Positions 5,963 to 13,465 are shown, numbered from the stretch's first letter. The stretch: 13,465 nucleotides of DNA from Bacillota bacterium (GCA_023409955.1 JAEYQQ010000064.1:1-13465); one strand, 5' to 3'. Numbers and translations are program-made. Notes: generated from the sequence alone by a model not told the origin.

Positions 5963-8044
5963 TTATTCTTCTTCCTCTTCCTCACGTTTAGCGGATTCAA
6001 TGATCTTCTGAGCGGCTGCTGCGGGTACTTCCTCATAGCGCTCAAACCGCATGATAAAGGAACCACGTGCCTGGGTCATGGAGCGAAGATCAGTGGCATA
6101 CTTGAACATTTCGGCATGAGGGGCTTCTGCTACAACCAGCTGCTGACCGTCAACCTGGTTCATTCCCATGATACGACCGCGGCGTTTATTCATGTCGCCC
6201 ATAATATCGCCCATGTACTCGTCGGGCACCAGGACTTCCACATGCATGATAGGCTCCAGAAGCACTGGACTTGCTTCCATACACCCCTTTTTATATGCTA
6301 AGCGGGCTGCAGTTTTAAAAGCCATTTCGGAGGAATCAACCGGATGATAGGAACCATCGTAGAGTTTGGCACGCAGGCCAACCATGGGATAACCAGCCAG
6401 AACGCCCCTGGGTAGGTTTTCACGAAGACCTTTTTCTACCGCAGGGATGAAGTTGCGGGGCACTACGCCGCCAACGACTGCATCGACAAATTCAAAGTCG
6501 GTGGAGCCGTCACCAATGGGAGAAAACTCGATCCACACATCACCGAATTGGCCGTGTCCGCCGCTTTGCTTTTTATGGCGTCCTTGGGCTTTCACAGTCT
6601 TGCGAATGGTTTCACGGTAAGGAATCTTTGGATCTTGAAGCACAGCATTGGCAGAAAACTTGCTGGCCAACTTGCTGCGGATCACGTCCAGATGCAATTC
6701 GCCCTGACCGGATAGCAATGTTTCTGTGGTTTCTACATTCTTTTCCAGCATGATGGAAGGGTCTTCTTCTTGCAACCTTGCCAAACCGCCAAACACTTTA
6801 TCTTCTTCGCCCTGCTTGGCAGCATACACGGCTTTGCTAATGCAGGGAACTGGGAAAACAAAGGGAGCATAACGAATAGGCTTATTTTGATCACATAGCG
6901 TATCGCCGGTGGAAGTAAATTGCAGCTTTGCCAAAGCGCCTAAATCCCCTGCATGGAGCAGCGTCTTGCTTATCTGCTTTTTGCCACGCATAACATAGAT
7001 GCCGGCTGACTTTTCGGGCTTCTCAGCGTTGATATTATACAAGGGTGTACTAGAACTGATGGTGCCAGAGCAGACCCTGAACAAGGAGAGCTTACCAACA
7101 AACGGGTCGGCAATGGTTTTGAACACCAGTGCTGAGAATGGCTCGCTGTCCAGACATGTACGGGTTTCATCTGCTTCGTTTTTGGGGTTTTTGCCAGTTA
7201 CGGTGATACCTTCCGGAGAAGGTAGATATTTTGCCATCATGTTCATCATGGGACCAACACCTACACCGGTGATGGCGGAACAGGGACAAACGGGTACGAT
7301 GCTTCCGTTCTTCATACCAGCCTGGAAACCCGCTTGTAGTTCTTCGTGTGTTAGTTCCCCTTCTTCCAAGTATTTCATCATCAGCTCATCATCAGCAGAT
7401 GCAGCGGCTTCAGTTAGCTCTTCTAATGCAGTCTTGATCTGATCTGCCATAGATGCGGGAATGGGAACTTCCTTCAGATTTTTGCCGGTACCTTCATACG
7501 CTTTTGATTCCAATACATTGACAACGCCTTTGAAGTTGACACCATCACCGATAGGAAGCAGCATCGGAACAACGCTGGAGCCATAAGCGGTACGCAATTG
7601 ATCAAAGACTTTCGAAAAATTGGCATTTTCCCTATCCATTTGATTGACAACAAACATACGGCCCACATTGTTTTTTTCAGCATATGACCAAGCTTTTTCT
7701 GTTCCTACGGCCATGCCACTGACAGCGCCTACAACAATAACAGCTGTTTCAACCACACGCAGCGGCCCAATCATTTCCCCGATAAAGTCAAAGTAGCCGG
7801 GAACATCAATAACGTTGAGCATTTTGTCATTCCAGTCAATAGGGGCCATGGCGGCACTGATGGAAATCTTGCGCTTCACCTCTTCGGGTTCAAAATCTGT
7901 GGTTGCTGCGCCGTCCTCCACTCGCCCTTGTCTGTCCACGATTCCGGCAGCAAAGAGCATGGCCTCCGTTAAGGTGGTTTTGCCTTCGCTGCCATGACCT
8001 AAGAGGGCCATGTTCCGGATATCTGTCGTTTGATAATCTGCCAT
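5963..8044 (-). CDS. elongation factor G-like translational GTPase (EF-G-2 type)
   Basis: 693 aa, full EF-G length. Domain I: G1 GHGSEGKTT (16-24), switch I with KISIS (59-63), G3 DVPGYFDF (80-87), G4 NQMD (134-137), G5 SAITG. The domain II barrel, domain III (GQGELHLDV), domain IV (SGGHGQFGDVWIEF) and domain V (MTQARGSFIMRFERYEEVP) follow in order; the C-terminus ends in a Glu-rich tail. G3 has Tyr where EF-G and EF-Tu carry the catalytic His, and G4 has NQMD instead of NKMD. A GYxDF G3 is, as I recall it, also found in the Thermus EF-G-2 group, so this is probably a paralog beside the main fusA rather than fusA itself. Start at 8044: a GGGGGAAA site lies 4 nt upstream, and the extra 17 upstream codons cover that site. 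Monocistronic, with its own terminator. Confidence 0.9.
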   Translation of the reverse strand: MADYQTTDIRNMALLGHGSEGKTTLTEAMLFAAGIVDRQGRVEDGAATTDFEPEEVKRKISISAAMAPIDWNDKMLNVIDVPGYFDFIGEMIGPLRVVETAVIVVGAVSGMAVGTEKAWSYAEKNNVGRMFVVNQMDRENANFSKVFDQLRTAYGSSVVPMLLPIGDGVNFKGVVNVLESKAYEGTGKNLKEVPIPASMADQIKTALEELTEAAASADDELMMKYLEEGELTHEELQAGFQAGMKNGSIVPVCPCSAITGVGVGPMMNMMAKYLPSPEGITVTGKNPKNEADETRTCLDSEPFSALVFKTIADPFVGKLSLFRVCSGTISSSTPLYNINAEKPEKSAGIYVMRGKKQISKTLLHAGDLGALAKLQFTSTGDTLCDQNKPIRYAPFVFPVPCISKAVYAAKQGEEDKVFGGLARLQEEDPSIMLEKNVETTETLLSGQGELHLDVIRSKLASKFSANAVLQDPKIPYRETIRKTVKAQGRHKKQSGGHGQFGDVWIEFSPIGDGSTDFEFVDAVVGGVVPRNFIPAVEKGLRENLPRGVLAGYPMVGLRAKLYDGSYHPVDSSEMAFKTAARLAYKKGCMEASPVLLEPIMHVEVLVPDEYMGDIMGDMNKRRGRIMGMNQVDGQQLVVAEAPHAEMFKYATDLRSMTQARGSFIMRFERYEEVPAAAAQKIIESAKREEEEEE

Positions 8045-8076
8045 GTGCTTTCCCCCTATGTTACTATTTTTCTTCC

Positions 8077-8146
8077 GTGGGTTTGATACAAACACCCACT
8101 ATGCAATTGATTACGTAACGGGATTCGTCTGAATACTTTACCCCGT
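8077..8146 (-). promoter_or_regulatory. structured 5' leader of the EF-G-like gene
   Basis: Two hairpins lie in the upstream region on the minus strand. One pairs ACGGG with CCCGT (8118-8146), with an inner ATTC/GAAT stem. The other pairs GTGG-GTTTG with CAAACCCAC (8077-8099) with a 2-nt bulge, ending about 20 nt before the Shine-Dalgarno. I recognise no known riboswitch or T-box core. TATGAT at 8171-8176 could be a -10, but I see no good -35. Confidence 0.3.
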
Positions 8147-8225
8147 CCTTTGACACTCGAGAATTAGTTTATCATATAATTCCAAAAAAGAAAAGACATG
8201 ATTTTAACACAATTGTTTTGATTAG

Positions 8226-8257
8226 AAAAAAGCCCCGCCTCTTGTTATGAGGGGGGC
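8226..8257 (-). terminator. intrinsic terminator of the methyltransferase gene
   Basis: Minus strand: GCCCC-CCTC pairs with GAGG-C-GGGGC (one bulged base, 7-nt loop; 8232-8257), followed directly by six T (8226-8231). It begins 7 nt after the methyltransferase stop. Confidence 0.88.
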
Positions 8258-8264
8258 AACACAA

Positions 8265-8885
8265 TTACTCCTGGACAGTATCACGCGGATTGGGCTTCTT
8301 CCAACCAATGGTTATACCAATACGAATATCGGCAGCCCGCCATGAAACATTCTGAAACCCGACTGATTCCAAGGTGGCAAGCATCTCTTGTTTGCCAAAC
8401 ATAACAGATGTTTGCGAATCTTCCCAATGTGTTGTTAATTTATTGTATATTTGCCGAAGCGGAGCAGGATACCAAGTAGAAGCAAGTAAAAACTGACCAC
8501 CGGGTTTAAGCACCCTTAATGCTTCTTTAAGTATCTTACCCGGTTCTTCCATTGCAAAAAGCGGCAAGCCGCACATGATAACATTAAATGAATCCTCCCG
8601 CCAGGGAATATCCTCCGGTTGGGCAAAGAGGATATCAGCATATGGAAGCAGGGACCGCAACGATTTGTATTGGTCCATAGAGGATGCAATGCCGCAAAGA
8701 TTACATTCGATTTGCTGGCTGATCATCCGAAGCAATGCACCATTACCGCAGGACATATCCAAAACCCTATCGCCTGCATCAATGGCAGCCCACTGAGCTA
8801 ATGCATGCATTGTGGGTGTCATTTTACTTTTGGTTGTCATTGCCTGCTTCGGCAGCATGACATTATTTTCCGCTTTTGAGAGCAT
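8265..8885 (-). CDS. class I SAM-dependent methyltransferase
   Basis: 206 aa Rossmann-type methyltransferase. Motif I is VLDMSCGNGALL (41-52; a DxSCGxG form of the usual DxGxGxG). An acidic/polar stretch near 88-98 (QPEDIPWREDS) matches the adenine-contacting region, then FNVIMCGLPLF (100-110) as motif IV, and RVLKPGGQFLLAS (124-136) as the post-IV strand. This is the UbiE/Methyltransf_11 kind of small-molecule or general methyltransferase; substrate unknown. The start at 8885 has AAGGAGG at 7 nt spacing. It stands alone between its own extended -10 promoter and its terminator, so it is probably not in an operon with the ABC genes, whose stop is 103 nt upstream. Confidence 0.88.
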   Translation of the reverse strand: MLSKAENNVMLPKQAMTTKSKMTPTMHALAQWAAIDAGDRVLDMSCGNGALLRMISQQIECNLCGIASSMDQYKSLRSLLPYADILFAQPEDIPWREDSFNVIMCGLPLFAMEEPGKILKEALRVLKPGGQFLLASTWYPAPLRQIYNKLTTHWEDSQTSVMFGKQEMLATLESVGFQNVSWRAADIRIGITIGWKKPNPRDTVQE

Positions 8886-8934
8886 TTGTGTGCCTCCTTG
8901 AAGGTGTTAGACGTTATTTCATACACCTGTCGCT

Positions 8935-8943
8935 ATTATAGCA
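8935..8943 (-). promoter_or_regulatory. extended -10 promoter for the methyltransferase gene
   Basis: Minus strand TGCTATAAT: a perfect -10 (8935-8940) with TG one base upstream. It lies about 50 nt before the methyltransferase ATG. The -35 position at 17 nt spacing (8958-8963) does not match TTGACA, which is common for extended -10 promoters, and is covered by the palindrome at 8956-8969. Confidence 0.7.
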
Positions 8944-8955
8944 CACTTTAGAAAG

Positions 8956-8969
8956 AAATGCACGCATTT
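8956..8969. repeat. palindrome over the -35 region of the methyltransferase promoter
   Basis: AAATGCACGCATTT, a perfect 6-2-6 inverted repeat, placed exactly where the -35 element would be. Candidate operator. It could also be a weak hairpin after the permease stop (8989), since the minus strand continues with CTTTCT. Confidence 0.4.
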
Positions 8970-8988
8970 TGTAATATAAATTTAACTT

Positions 8989-10671
8989 TTACATTTCAAT
9001 GTTCAAATACCATTTATGCGCACCCCTGGAAAGAAAAGCATGCATAACAAGCGCATATAGGACAAGAACAAGAAAAAGAATCCATGTTACAAGAGCCAAA
9101 GATATACCAGTTTTCCATAAGAACCAAGCACCAAACCCAAATGCTGCTGCTGTTACAACACCTATGAGCATGGAAAGCAACGAAATAGGATTTTGTTTGA
9201 TTGCTTCCGTCTCATTGCGCCAGTTCAACCTGGGATGGCTTACATCCATGATCAAGCCTATGGCATTGGTACCAAAGGCAAACAACAGACCCATAATGAA
9301 TGCAAGCAAAATATAGAAGAATTGTGAGGGCATGATGACAATCAAAGCAGCAAATGTTGTCAGGCAGGTAACGGCATTGATTGAGACGCCAAACAAATGC
9401 TTACCCAACAGTTGCGACTTAAATGGTACAGGGATCATTCTTGAAAAGGGAAAGCGTTTGCCTTCCCGAGAAACGGCAGTAAATCCGGCTGTGTTTATGG
9501 TACTGACTAGTGCCATGGCAGCAGCAGCTACCAACGCGATCATATAGCCATCCGTACTGCGCAGGAGTTGGCCGATCAAAAGAGAAAGCTCGTTACTGCC
9601 TTCCATCCCCATATAAAATGCGACCAACATGATAGGCATCATGATAATGCCAGCAAGGCCATTCAAAGCGTATGCCGGAATGCGAAGCATTTCCTTCCAT
9701 TCCTTAAGAAAAATTGCTGCAACAGGCTTATGCATTACTTTATAATCCTTGGCTGTCAGCCTTTTATGCTTGCCAGTTTGGAAAGCTTCATTTTGCATAA
9801 TCGCCATTTGCAGATACCGTTTTCCAAAGTAAGTTGGAACCGAAGCTGCAATAAGAGAAACCGAAGCAAATAGCAATAGTAATAAAGCACTTTCTGCTCC
9901 GTGACCTGCAATCCCTACTGTAGCCCATAAGACAGGCGGAAAGCCACCTAACAGGGATTTTACTAAGGATTGGTTATCATATATTATGCGAAGGAAAAAG
10001 TCTACCCCGGCATCCTTGGGAATCATTTTGTAAAACTGCATTTGCAATGGTATGATGAGTGCCATCAGAAGAAAACCGCCGATGACTGCCCAACGATCCC
10101 GGTGGCGGAAAACACTGGTGATTCGTACTAAAACAAGAGATAACAGTGATGCAATAGCCAGCGGTATACATGGTATCAAGGGGATTGTGAGGATGGCTTT
10201 AATATAGAAGAAAGCGTTTTGTCCTGTGTGTATTCCATACATTATGCATATGGGTATGAATATAAAGCCAATTAACGCAATCTCACCAAGCAGAACAATA
10301 GAAAGACGTACAGCCATGACTGTACGGGAAGAAACAGGCAAGCTGGCAAGATAAGTGCTGTCCTTGCTGAAAAAAAGAATGCTGGTAACATGGAAGAAAC
10401 CGATGAAAAACGTCAACATCATACTGATCATAACCACAGATGACAGCAATAACTCAGGAGCTTTTAACTGATAAAATGCCCATAATAAGCCATTGGACAG
10501 AAATATGACTGTACCGACCATACTTCCAGCTACTAAAAGGTAAATCAAACCCATTAGCAATGGTTTCCATTCCTTTAAAGAGCCTGCCTTTTTGGGTATC
10601 CAGTTACTTGGCTTAAGAGCTGAAAGCTTAAGATACAACTGCATTTTCAGCAGTACAAAATATGCTTTCAT
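8989..10671 (-). CDS. ABC transporter permease, putative exporter (ABC_tran_2-like)
   Basis: 560 aa integral membrane protein with about 12 hydrophobic segments (near 38-58, 75-101, 122-145, 158-183, 196-211, 260-278, 338-354, 376-393, 430-447, 452-475, 498-518, 525-545). A longer hydrophilic region (281-330) lies before the second half, with KEWKEMLRIPAY (323-334), a likely coupling helix to the ATPase. The cytosolic motifs SREGKRFPFSRMIPVPF (401-417) and DVSHPRLNWRNETEAIKQN (476-494) are typical of the large Firmicutes permeases of putative two-gene ABC exporters. Substrate unknown. The ATG overlaps the ATPase stop by 4 nt (ATGA), with AGGAGG 7 nt upstream inside the ATPase gene, so translation is coupled and the two proteins form one transporter. 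Confidence 0.9.
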   Translation of the reverse strand: MKAYFVLLKMQLYLKLSALKPSNWIPKKAGSLKEWKPLLMGLIYLLVAGSMVGTVIFLSNGLLWAFYQLKAPELLLSSVVMISMMLTFFIGFFHVTSILFFSKDSTYLASLPVSSRTVMAVRLSIVLLGEIALIGFIFIPICIMYGIHTGQNAFFYIKAILTIPLIPCIPLAIASLLSLVLVRITSVFRHRDRWAVIGGFLLMALIIPLQMQFYKMIPKDAGVDFFLRIIYDNQSLVKSLLGGFPPVLWATVGIAGHGAESALLLLLFASVSLIAASVPTYFGKRYLQMAIMQNEAFQTGKHKRLTAKDYKVMHKPVAAIFLKEWKEMLRIPAYALNGLAGIIMMPIMLVAFYMGMEGSNELSLLIGQLLRSTDGYMIALVAAAAMALVSTINTAGFTAVSREGKRFPFSRMIPVPFKSQLLGKHLFGVSINAVTCLTTFAALIVIMPSQFFYILLAFIMGLLFAFGTNAIGLIMDVSHPRLNWRNETEAIKQNPISLLSMLIGVVTAAAFGFGAWFLWKTGISLALVTWILFLVLVLYALVMHAFLSRGAHKWYLNIEM

Positions 10672-11411
10672 TCCATATCCTCCTGCGCTTTTTCCTGAAC
10701 CATCTGTATAAATATCTCTTCCAAAGATATGCCGTGCTCACCAGAACGTAAACTATCCAGTGTGCCTACAGCATGGAGTTTTCCTTTTTCTATAATTGCA
10801 ATACGATTGCATAACCGCTCTGCCACATCCAATACATGAGTGGAAAAGAAGACAGTATTTCCAGCAGCACAGTGAGATTTCATTTCTTCTTTTAGCAAGT
10901 GGGCAGCAACGGGATCAAGGCCAGTCATGGGCTCATCCAAGACCCAAAGCGGAGGTTGATGAATCAAAGCACCAATGATGGTTATTTTCTGCTTCATACC
11001 TCGTGAATAGCTTCTTATCTGCTGTCCGGCGGCATCCGCAAGCTGAAACAATGGCAGATATTTTTCCATATGTCGTTTTCTTTGAGCCGAATCTACCTGG
11101 TAGATATCTGCCATAAACTGCAAATACTCGTACCCAGTCAGTCGGTCGTACATTTCCTGATTGTCTGGTACGAAACCAATCATACGCTTGGCAGACAGAG
11201 GATCTTTTTCCATGTCATATCCGCCAATTCGAATGCTACCTGAATCAGCTGATAATATGCCCGTTAAGAGCCGTATGGCAGTGGTTTTGCCTGCACCATT
11301 TGGACCTATAAAACCAAATATCTCACCCTTATTTACGTGCAGAGACAGATTATCCAGTGCTTTCACACTGCTTTTGGAATACTGCTTGGTTACTTGATCA
11401 AATTGAAACAT
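10668..11411 (-). CDS. ABC transporter ATP-binding protein
   Basis: 247 aa nucleotide-binding domain of the ABC-2 exporter kind. Walker A GPNGAGKTT (36-44), Q-loop Q85 in VPDNQEMYD, signature YSRGMKQK (135-142), Walker B LWVLDEP (155-161) with D-loop GLDP, and H-loop H192 in FFSTHVLD. All catalytic residues are present. The start at 11411 follows GGGGAGG at 8 nt; 20 further in-frame codons upstream lie over the promoter and ribosome binding site and are rejected. It pairs with the overlapping permease downstream. No neighbouring two-component system or lantibiotic gene suggests a substrate. Confidence 0.94.
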   Translation of the reverse strand: MFQFDQVTKQYSKSSVKALDNLSLHVNKGEIFGFIGPNGAGKTTAIRLLTGILSADSGSIRIGGYDMEKDPLSAKRMIGFVPDNQEMYDRLTGYEYLQFMADIYQVDSAQRKRHMEKYLPLFQLADAAGQQIRSYSRGMKQKITIIGALIHQPPLWVLDEPMTGLDPVAAHLLKEEMKSHCAAGNTVFFSTHVLDVAERLCNRIAIIEKGKLHAVGTLDSLRSGEHGISLEEIFIQMVQEKAQEDME

Positions 11412-11438
11412 ATACAAAACCTCCCCTTCAACAAAATC

Positions 11439-11466
11439 ATTGTATCTCATTTCCTTTAAAAGGCAA
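11439..11466 (-). promoter_or_regulatory. SigA-type promoter for the ABC exporter operon
   Basis: Minus strand: -35 TTGCCT (11461-11466), 16 nt spacer, -10 TACAAT (11439-11444), inside the 65-nt gap between the QueG-like stop and the ATPase ATG. No terminator is visible in that gap, so read-through from the QueG-like gene is also possible. Confidence 0.55.
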
Positions 11467-11476
11467 GTCATTTAGA

Positions 11477-12379
11477 TCAGAATGTCACTTTAGGAGGTTG
11501 TTTTGACAGCATTTTAACAGCCCACGCGGCATGGTCGGCAATGGTACCTGAAGGGCTATAACAAAGCTCTGCGAGTATGGGGAGCAAATCCACATCATCA
11601 CTGTTGCCGGCAGCGATGCAAGCCTGTGCACAAACACGGTTTGGTAATGACATGTTTGAGCCGATTTGAATAGATAAGCTTGCCATACACTCCACATCTT
11701 TTTTGAGTAAACGCTCAATTGGGAACTGATGTGCATTTGTACAGTCATCTGGCAAATGTTTGTTATACGGGCAAACCTGCTGACAAATATCACAGCCCAA
11801 AAGACGGTTCCCCATGAGTGTTCGCATATGATCAGGTATTGCATTACCACTCATCATATGCTGGCGTAGGCATTTATCACGGACAAGCCCATCCAAAGTA
11901 AGTGCTTTACCCGGGCATGCTTGAATGCATTTTTGGCAATTCCCGCACATACCTGTCCAGGGATTGGATACGATACTTGCACTGAATGGATAGGTTGATG
12001 CCAGACCGATCACTTGTACATGGAAGCGTGAACCATATGTTTTATGGTAATGCAGGGTGTTCCTTCCCTGAGAAAAATCCTCCAGATGAGAAAGGATAGG
12101 CTTTAACCGTACATCGTTGCACAGCAGGGAGAACTCACCCATTTCATGCAAGTCTTGCACCAGCTTCTTTGCATTGTGATATGCTGTTTGTGCCGCATGG
12201 TAATAGGCACTGATTTTAACACAGCCAGGATCTGCCTGCCCCCATGAATGATAAGGGTATACTAACAAAAGCAGCGTTGAAACGTTTTCAGGCGCAGATG
12301 CTGCAAAGGAGGCATCCAGTATATAGCATGATGAAAAACCGTGATCTTTTGATAGCTGAATAAGATCAAATTTTATCAT
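11477..12379 (-). CDS. QueG-like double [4Fe-4S] protein (divergent epoxyqueuosine reductase homolog)
   Basis: 300 aa, against roughly 380 for epoxyqueuosine reductase QueG, a cobalamin/iron-sulfur enzyme of tRNA queuosine synthesis. Two ferredoxin-like cysteine sets are present: C145-C148-C151-C155 (CGNCQKCIQACP) and C196-C199-C203 (GCDICQQVCPYN), with C170 between. The region GRNTLHYHKTYGSRF (105-119) lines up with the QueG GKNTLLIHPEYGSWF type block, and D89 (CNDVRLKP) falls where QueG has its catalytic Asp (VDTGPLLE). The RAGLG segment is replaced by LEDFSQ, and an N-terminal stretch of about 60-70 residues is missing. The C-terminus (248-291) keeps a HEAT-like helical pair. The start at 12379 has AAGGAGG at 7 nt. 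No other queuosine gene is nearby; it may be a paralog with another substrate. Confidence 0.82.
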   Translation of the reverse strand: MIKFDLIQLSKDHGFSSCYILDASFAASAPENVSTLLLLVYPYHSWGQADPGCVKISAYYHAAQTAYHNAKKLVQDLHEMGEFSLLCNDVRLKPILSHLEDFSQGRNTLHYHKTYGSRFHVQVIGLASTYPFSASIVSNPWTGMCGNCQKCIQACPGKALTLDGLVRDKCLRQHMMSGNAIPDHMRTLMGNRLLGCDICQQVCPYNKHLPDDCTNAHQFPIERLLKKDVECMASLSIQIGSNMSLPNRVCAQACIAAGNSDDVDLLPILAELCYSPSGTIADHAAWAVKMLSKQPPKVTF

Positions 12380-12405
12380 GTAATTCCCTCCTTTCTCCAG
12401 ATTCA

Positions 12406-12435
12406 ACTATATCACGAGCAGCTTTTTGATAGCAA
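12406..12435 (-). promoter_or_regulatory. SigA-type promoter for the QueG-like gene
   Basis: Minus strand: -35 TTGCTA (12430-12435), 18 nt spacer, -10 TATAGT (12406-12411) with TGA before it (extended -10). It sits just beyond the U-run of the V-ATPase terminator and about 27 nt upstream of the ATG. Confidence 0.6.
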
Positions 12436-12437
12436 GC

Positions 12438-12475
12438 AAAAAAGAAAAGGCTGTTTCGTAAAGAAGCAGCCTTTT
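12438..12475 (-). terminator. intrinsic terminator of the V-type ATPase operon
   Basis: Minus strand: AAAAGGCTG pairs with CAGCCTTTT, with an inner TTC/GAA stem and a short loop (12445-12475), followed by C and TTTTTT (12438-12443). It begins 15 nt after the subunit D stop, marking subunit D as the last gene of the operon. Confidence 0.88.
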
Positions 12476-12489
12476 GTAAAAAACTTATG

Positions 12490-13131
12490 TCAGGTGTTCC
12501 GCTCAGCGATCATGGCTTTAACCTTCATCAATCGGGTCAAGGAGCCACGCTCGTTTTCATCCAGCTTCATGGTAATGAAACGAATGGTTTCTGTAAACTG
12601 AGGAATCATGACATATTCCAGAGCGTTAACCCGACGCCGGGTTTTCTCAATTTCATCAGCCAGCAGATTGCATGTTTTCTCAATTTCAGCCAGCCGCAGA
12701 AGCTTAGGCAGAACGCCTGCCATGGTGGCAATAGCGCCATCCAGCTGAGCTGATGTTTCAGCCAAGCCATACGCCAGTACCGTTTCTTTTAAAGATGCTT
12801 CATCAACTGTGATGGTAGGCACCCGAACGGATAGTATGTTCTTTTGCCCTATAGAAACCTTTGCTTGGCGTGCAGGATAAAGAACTGCTTCTTCCAGTAC
12901 ATTGGGGTCCATTACAGCCCTAGCCATGGCAAAATTACGCAGTGCATCGCTTAATTCCTGTTCTACTTCTCTGCGAAGAGCGTAGTTTTCACGGATAATG
13001 GCGATAAACTGACGTACCATTTCATCCCGCTTATCCTTAAGCAGTTTGTGGCCGCGCCGGGCTGTTACAAGCCGCCTTTTGATGCGGGTCAACTCCATGC
13101 GTGTTGGGTTGACACGAAGGGTGGATGCCAT
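12490..13131 (-). CDS. atpD: V-type ATP synthase subunit D
   Basis: 213 aa, the normal length for the central-shaft subunit D (NtpD) of bacterial and archaeal V/A-type ATPases, which turns inside the A3B3 head and couples it to the membrane rotor. The N-terminus has the family pattern NPTRMELTRIKRRLVTARRGHKLLKDKRDE (8-37, cited in part as NPTRMELTRIKRRL), and the C-terminal helix has EIEKTRRRVNALEYVMIPQ (160-178). Both ends are long helices forming the coiled-coil shaft. Its ATG overlaps the subunit B stop by one base (TAATG), with AGGAGGAGGGAG just upstream, so it is translationally coupled. Last gene before the operon terminator. The symbol follows V-type usage (ntpD elsewhere), not F-type beta. 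Confidence 0.95.
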   Translation of the reverse strand: MASTLRVNPTRMELTRIKRRLVTARRGHKLLKDKRDEMVRQFIAIIRENYALRREVEQELSDALRNFAMARAVMDPNVLEEAVLYPARQAKVSIGQKNILSVRVPTITVDEASLKETVLAYGLAETSAQLDGAIATMAGVLPKLLRLAEIEKTCNLLADEIEKTRRRVNALEYVMIPQFTETIRFITMKLDENERGSLTRLMKVKAMIAERNT

Positions 13132-13465
13132 TACGCTCCCTCCTCCTGGGTTTTGGGCAGGTACTCATCCAGCATATCATCACGAATGCGCTTAAGCTCG
13201 GTTCTAGGCAGCATGGCAAGCAGCTTCCAACCCAATTGCAGCGTGTCCTCAATTGAACGGTTTGCTTCGTATCCCTGGGATACATATTCCCGCTCAAAGG
13301 CATCAGCAAAGGCCGCATACTTCTTATCAATGTCTGTCAGCGCAGCATCGCCCAGGATGACCGCCAGTTCCTTTGCATCCTTACCGCGAGAATAGGCGGC
13401 AAAGAGCTGGTTCATGGTAGCAGCATGGTCTTTACGGGTTTTACCGTTACCGATGCCTTTATCCT
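13131..13465 (-). CDS. atpB: V-type ATP synthase subunit B, C-terminal part (cut by window edge)
   Basis: 110 residues plus stop are visible, entering from beyond base 13465. The sequence IGNGKTRKDHAATMNQLFAA, then YSRGKDAKELAVILGDAALT, and a C-terminus with LGWKLLAMLPRTELKRI are characteristic of the helical C-terminal domain of the V-type B subunit, the non-catalytic nucleotide-site partner of subunit A in the head. The nucleotide-binding domain lies outside the window. Directly followed by subunit D with a one-base overlap. V-type naming (ntpB elsewhere). Confidence 0.93.
   Translation of the reverse strand, partial: DKGIGNGKTRKDHAATMNQLFAAYSRGKDAKELAVILGDAALTDIDKKYAAFADAFEREYVSQGYEANRSIEDTLQLGWKLLAMLPRTELKRIRDDMLDEYLPKTQEEGA

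Noticed and set aside
6999..7442. Plus-strand frame of 147 codons
   Set aside because: It lies antisense inside the EF-G-like gene, shows no family resemblance and has a Ser/Pro/Ala-biased content typical of a shadow frame.
11485..11850. Second minus-strand frame of 121 codons inside the QueG-like gene
   Set aside because: Same strand but a different frame from the gene with both iron-sulfur motifs; its sequence has no recognisable domain.
13048..13395. Plus-strand frame of 115 codons opposite the V-ATPase genes
   Set aside because: Antisense to two confidently identified V-ATPase subunits; no ribosome binding site or family pattern noted.

Overview
The window reads as chromosomal DNA of a Gram-positive, probably clostridial, bacterium. 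The pointers are strong AGGAGG-type ribosome binding sites in front of almost every gene, promoters of the SigA type (several with an extended TGn -10), intrinsic terminators with U-runs, a V-type ATPase operon, a second EF-G-like GTPase, and a Ddl of the kind common in Firmicutes. All genes lie on the minus strand, so transcription runs from high to low coordinates. I found no RNA gene, CRISPR array, insertion sequence or phage gene.

From the right end, in transcription order: the tail of a V-type ATPase operon (subunit B, cut by the window edge, then subunit D) closes with an intrinsic terminator. Next come a short, divergent QueG-like iron-sulfur protein with its own promoter, and a two-gene ABC exporter (ATPase plus polytopic permease, overlapping by 4 nt). 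A class I methyltransferase follows, with an extended -10 promoter and a terminator. After it is an EF-G-2-type translational GTPase with a structured leader and a strong terminator.

The roughly 390 bases between the EF-G gene and the sugar-phosphate kinase gene look empty to an ORF finder. They in fact hold a broken DUF1330-family gene with a missing N-terminus and a one-base frameshift, followed by a good promoter for a PfkB-type (1-phosphofructokinase-like) kinase. The kinase is followed by a GNAT acetyltransferase; a 13-bp tandem duplication spans the kinase stop codon, and a terminator closes the unit.

The left third is a compact operon: alpha/beta hydrolase, a Mur ligase of the MurF type with a membrane-spanning N-terminal region, D-Ala-D-Ala ligase, and the start of a DUF4870-like membrane protein cut by the window edge. 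Ddl makes D-Ala-D-Ala, the substrate MurF-type enzymes attach to the peptidoglycan precursor, so these two genes form a functional pair. The membrane-embedded Mur ligase lacks the usual soluble MurF substrate-binding domain, and with its hydrolase and DUF4870-like partners it is the most unusual part of the window.
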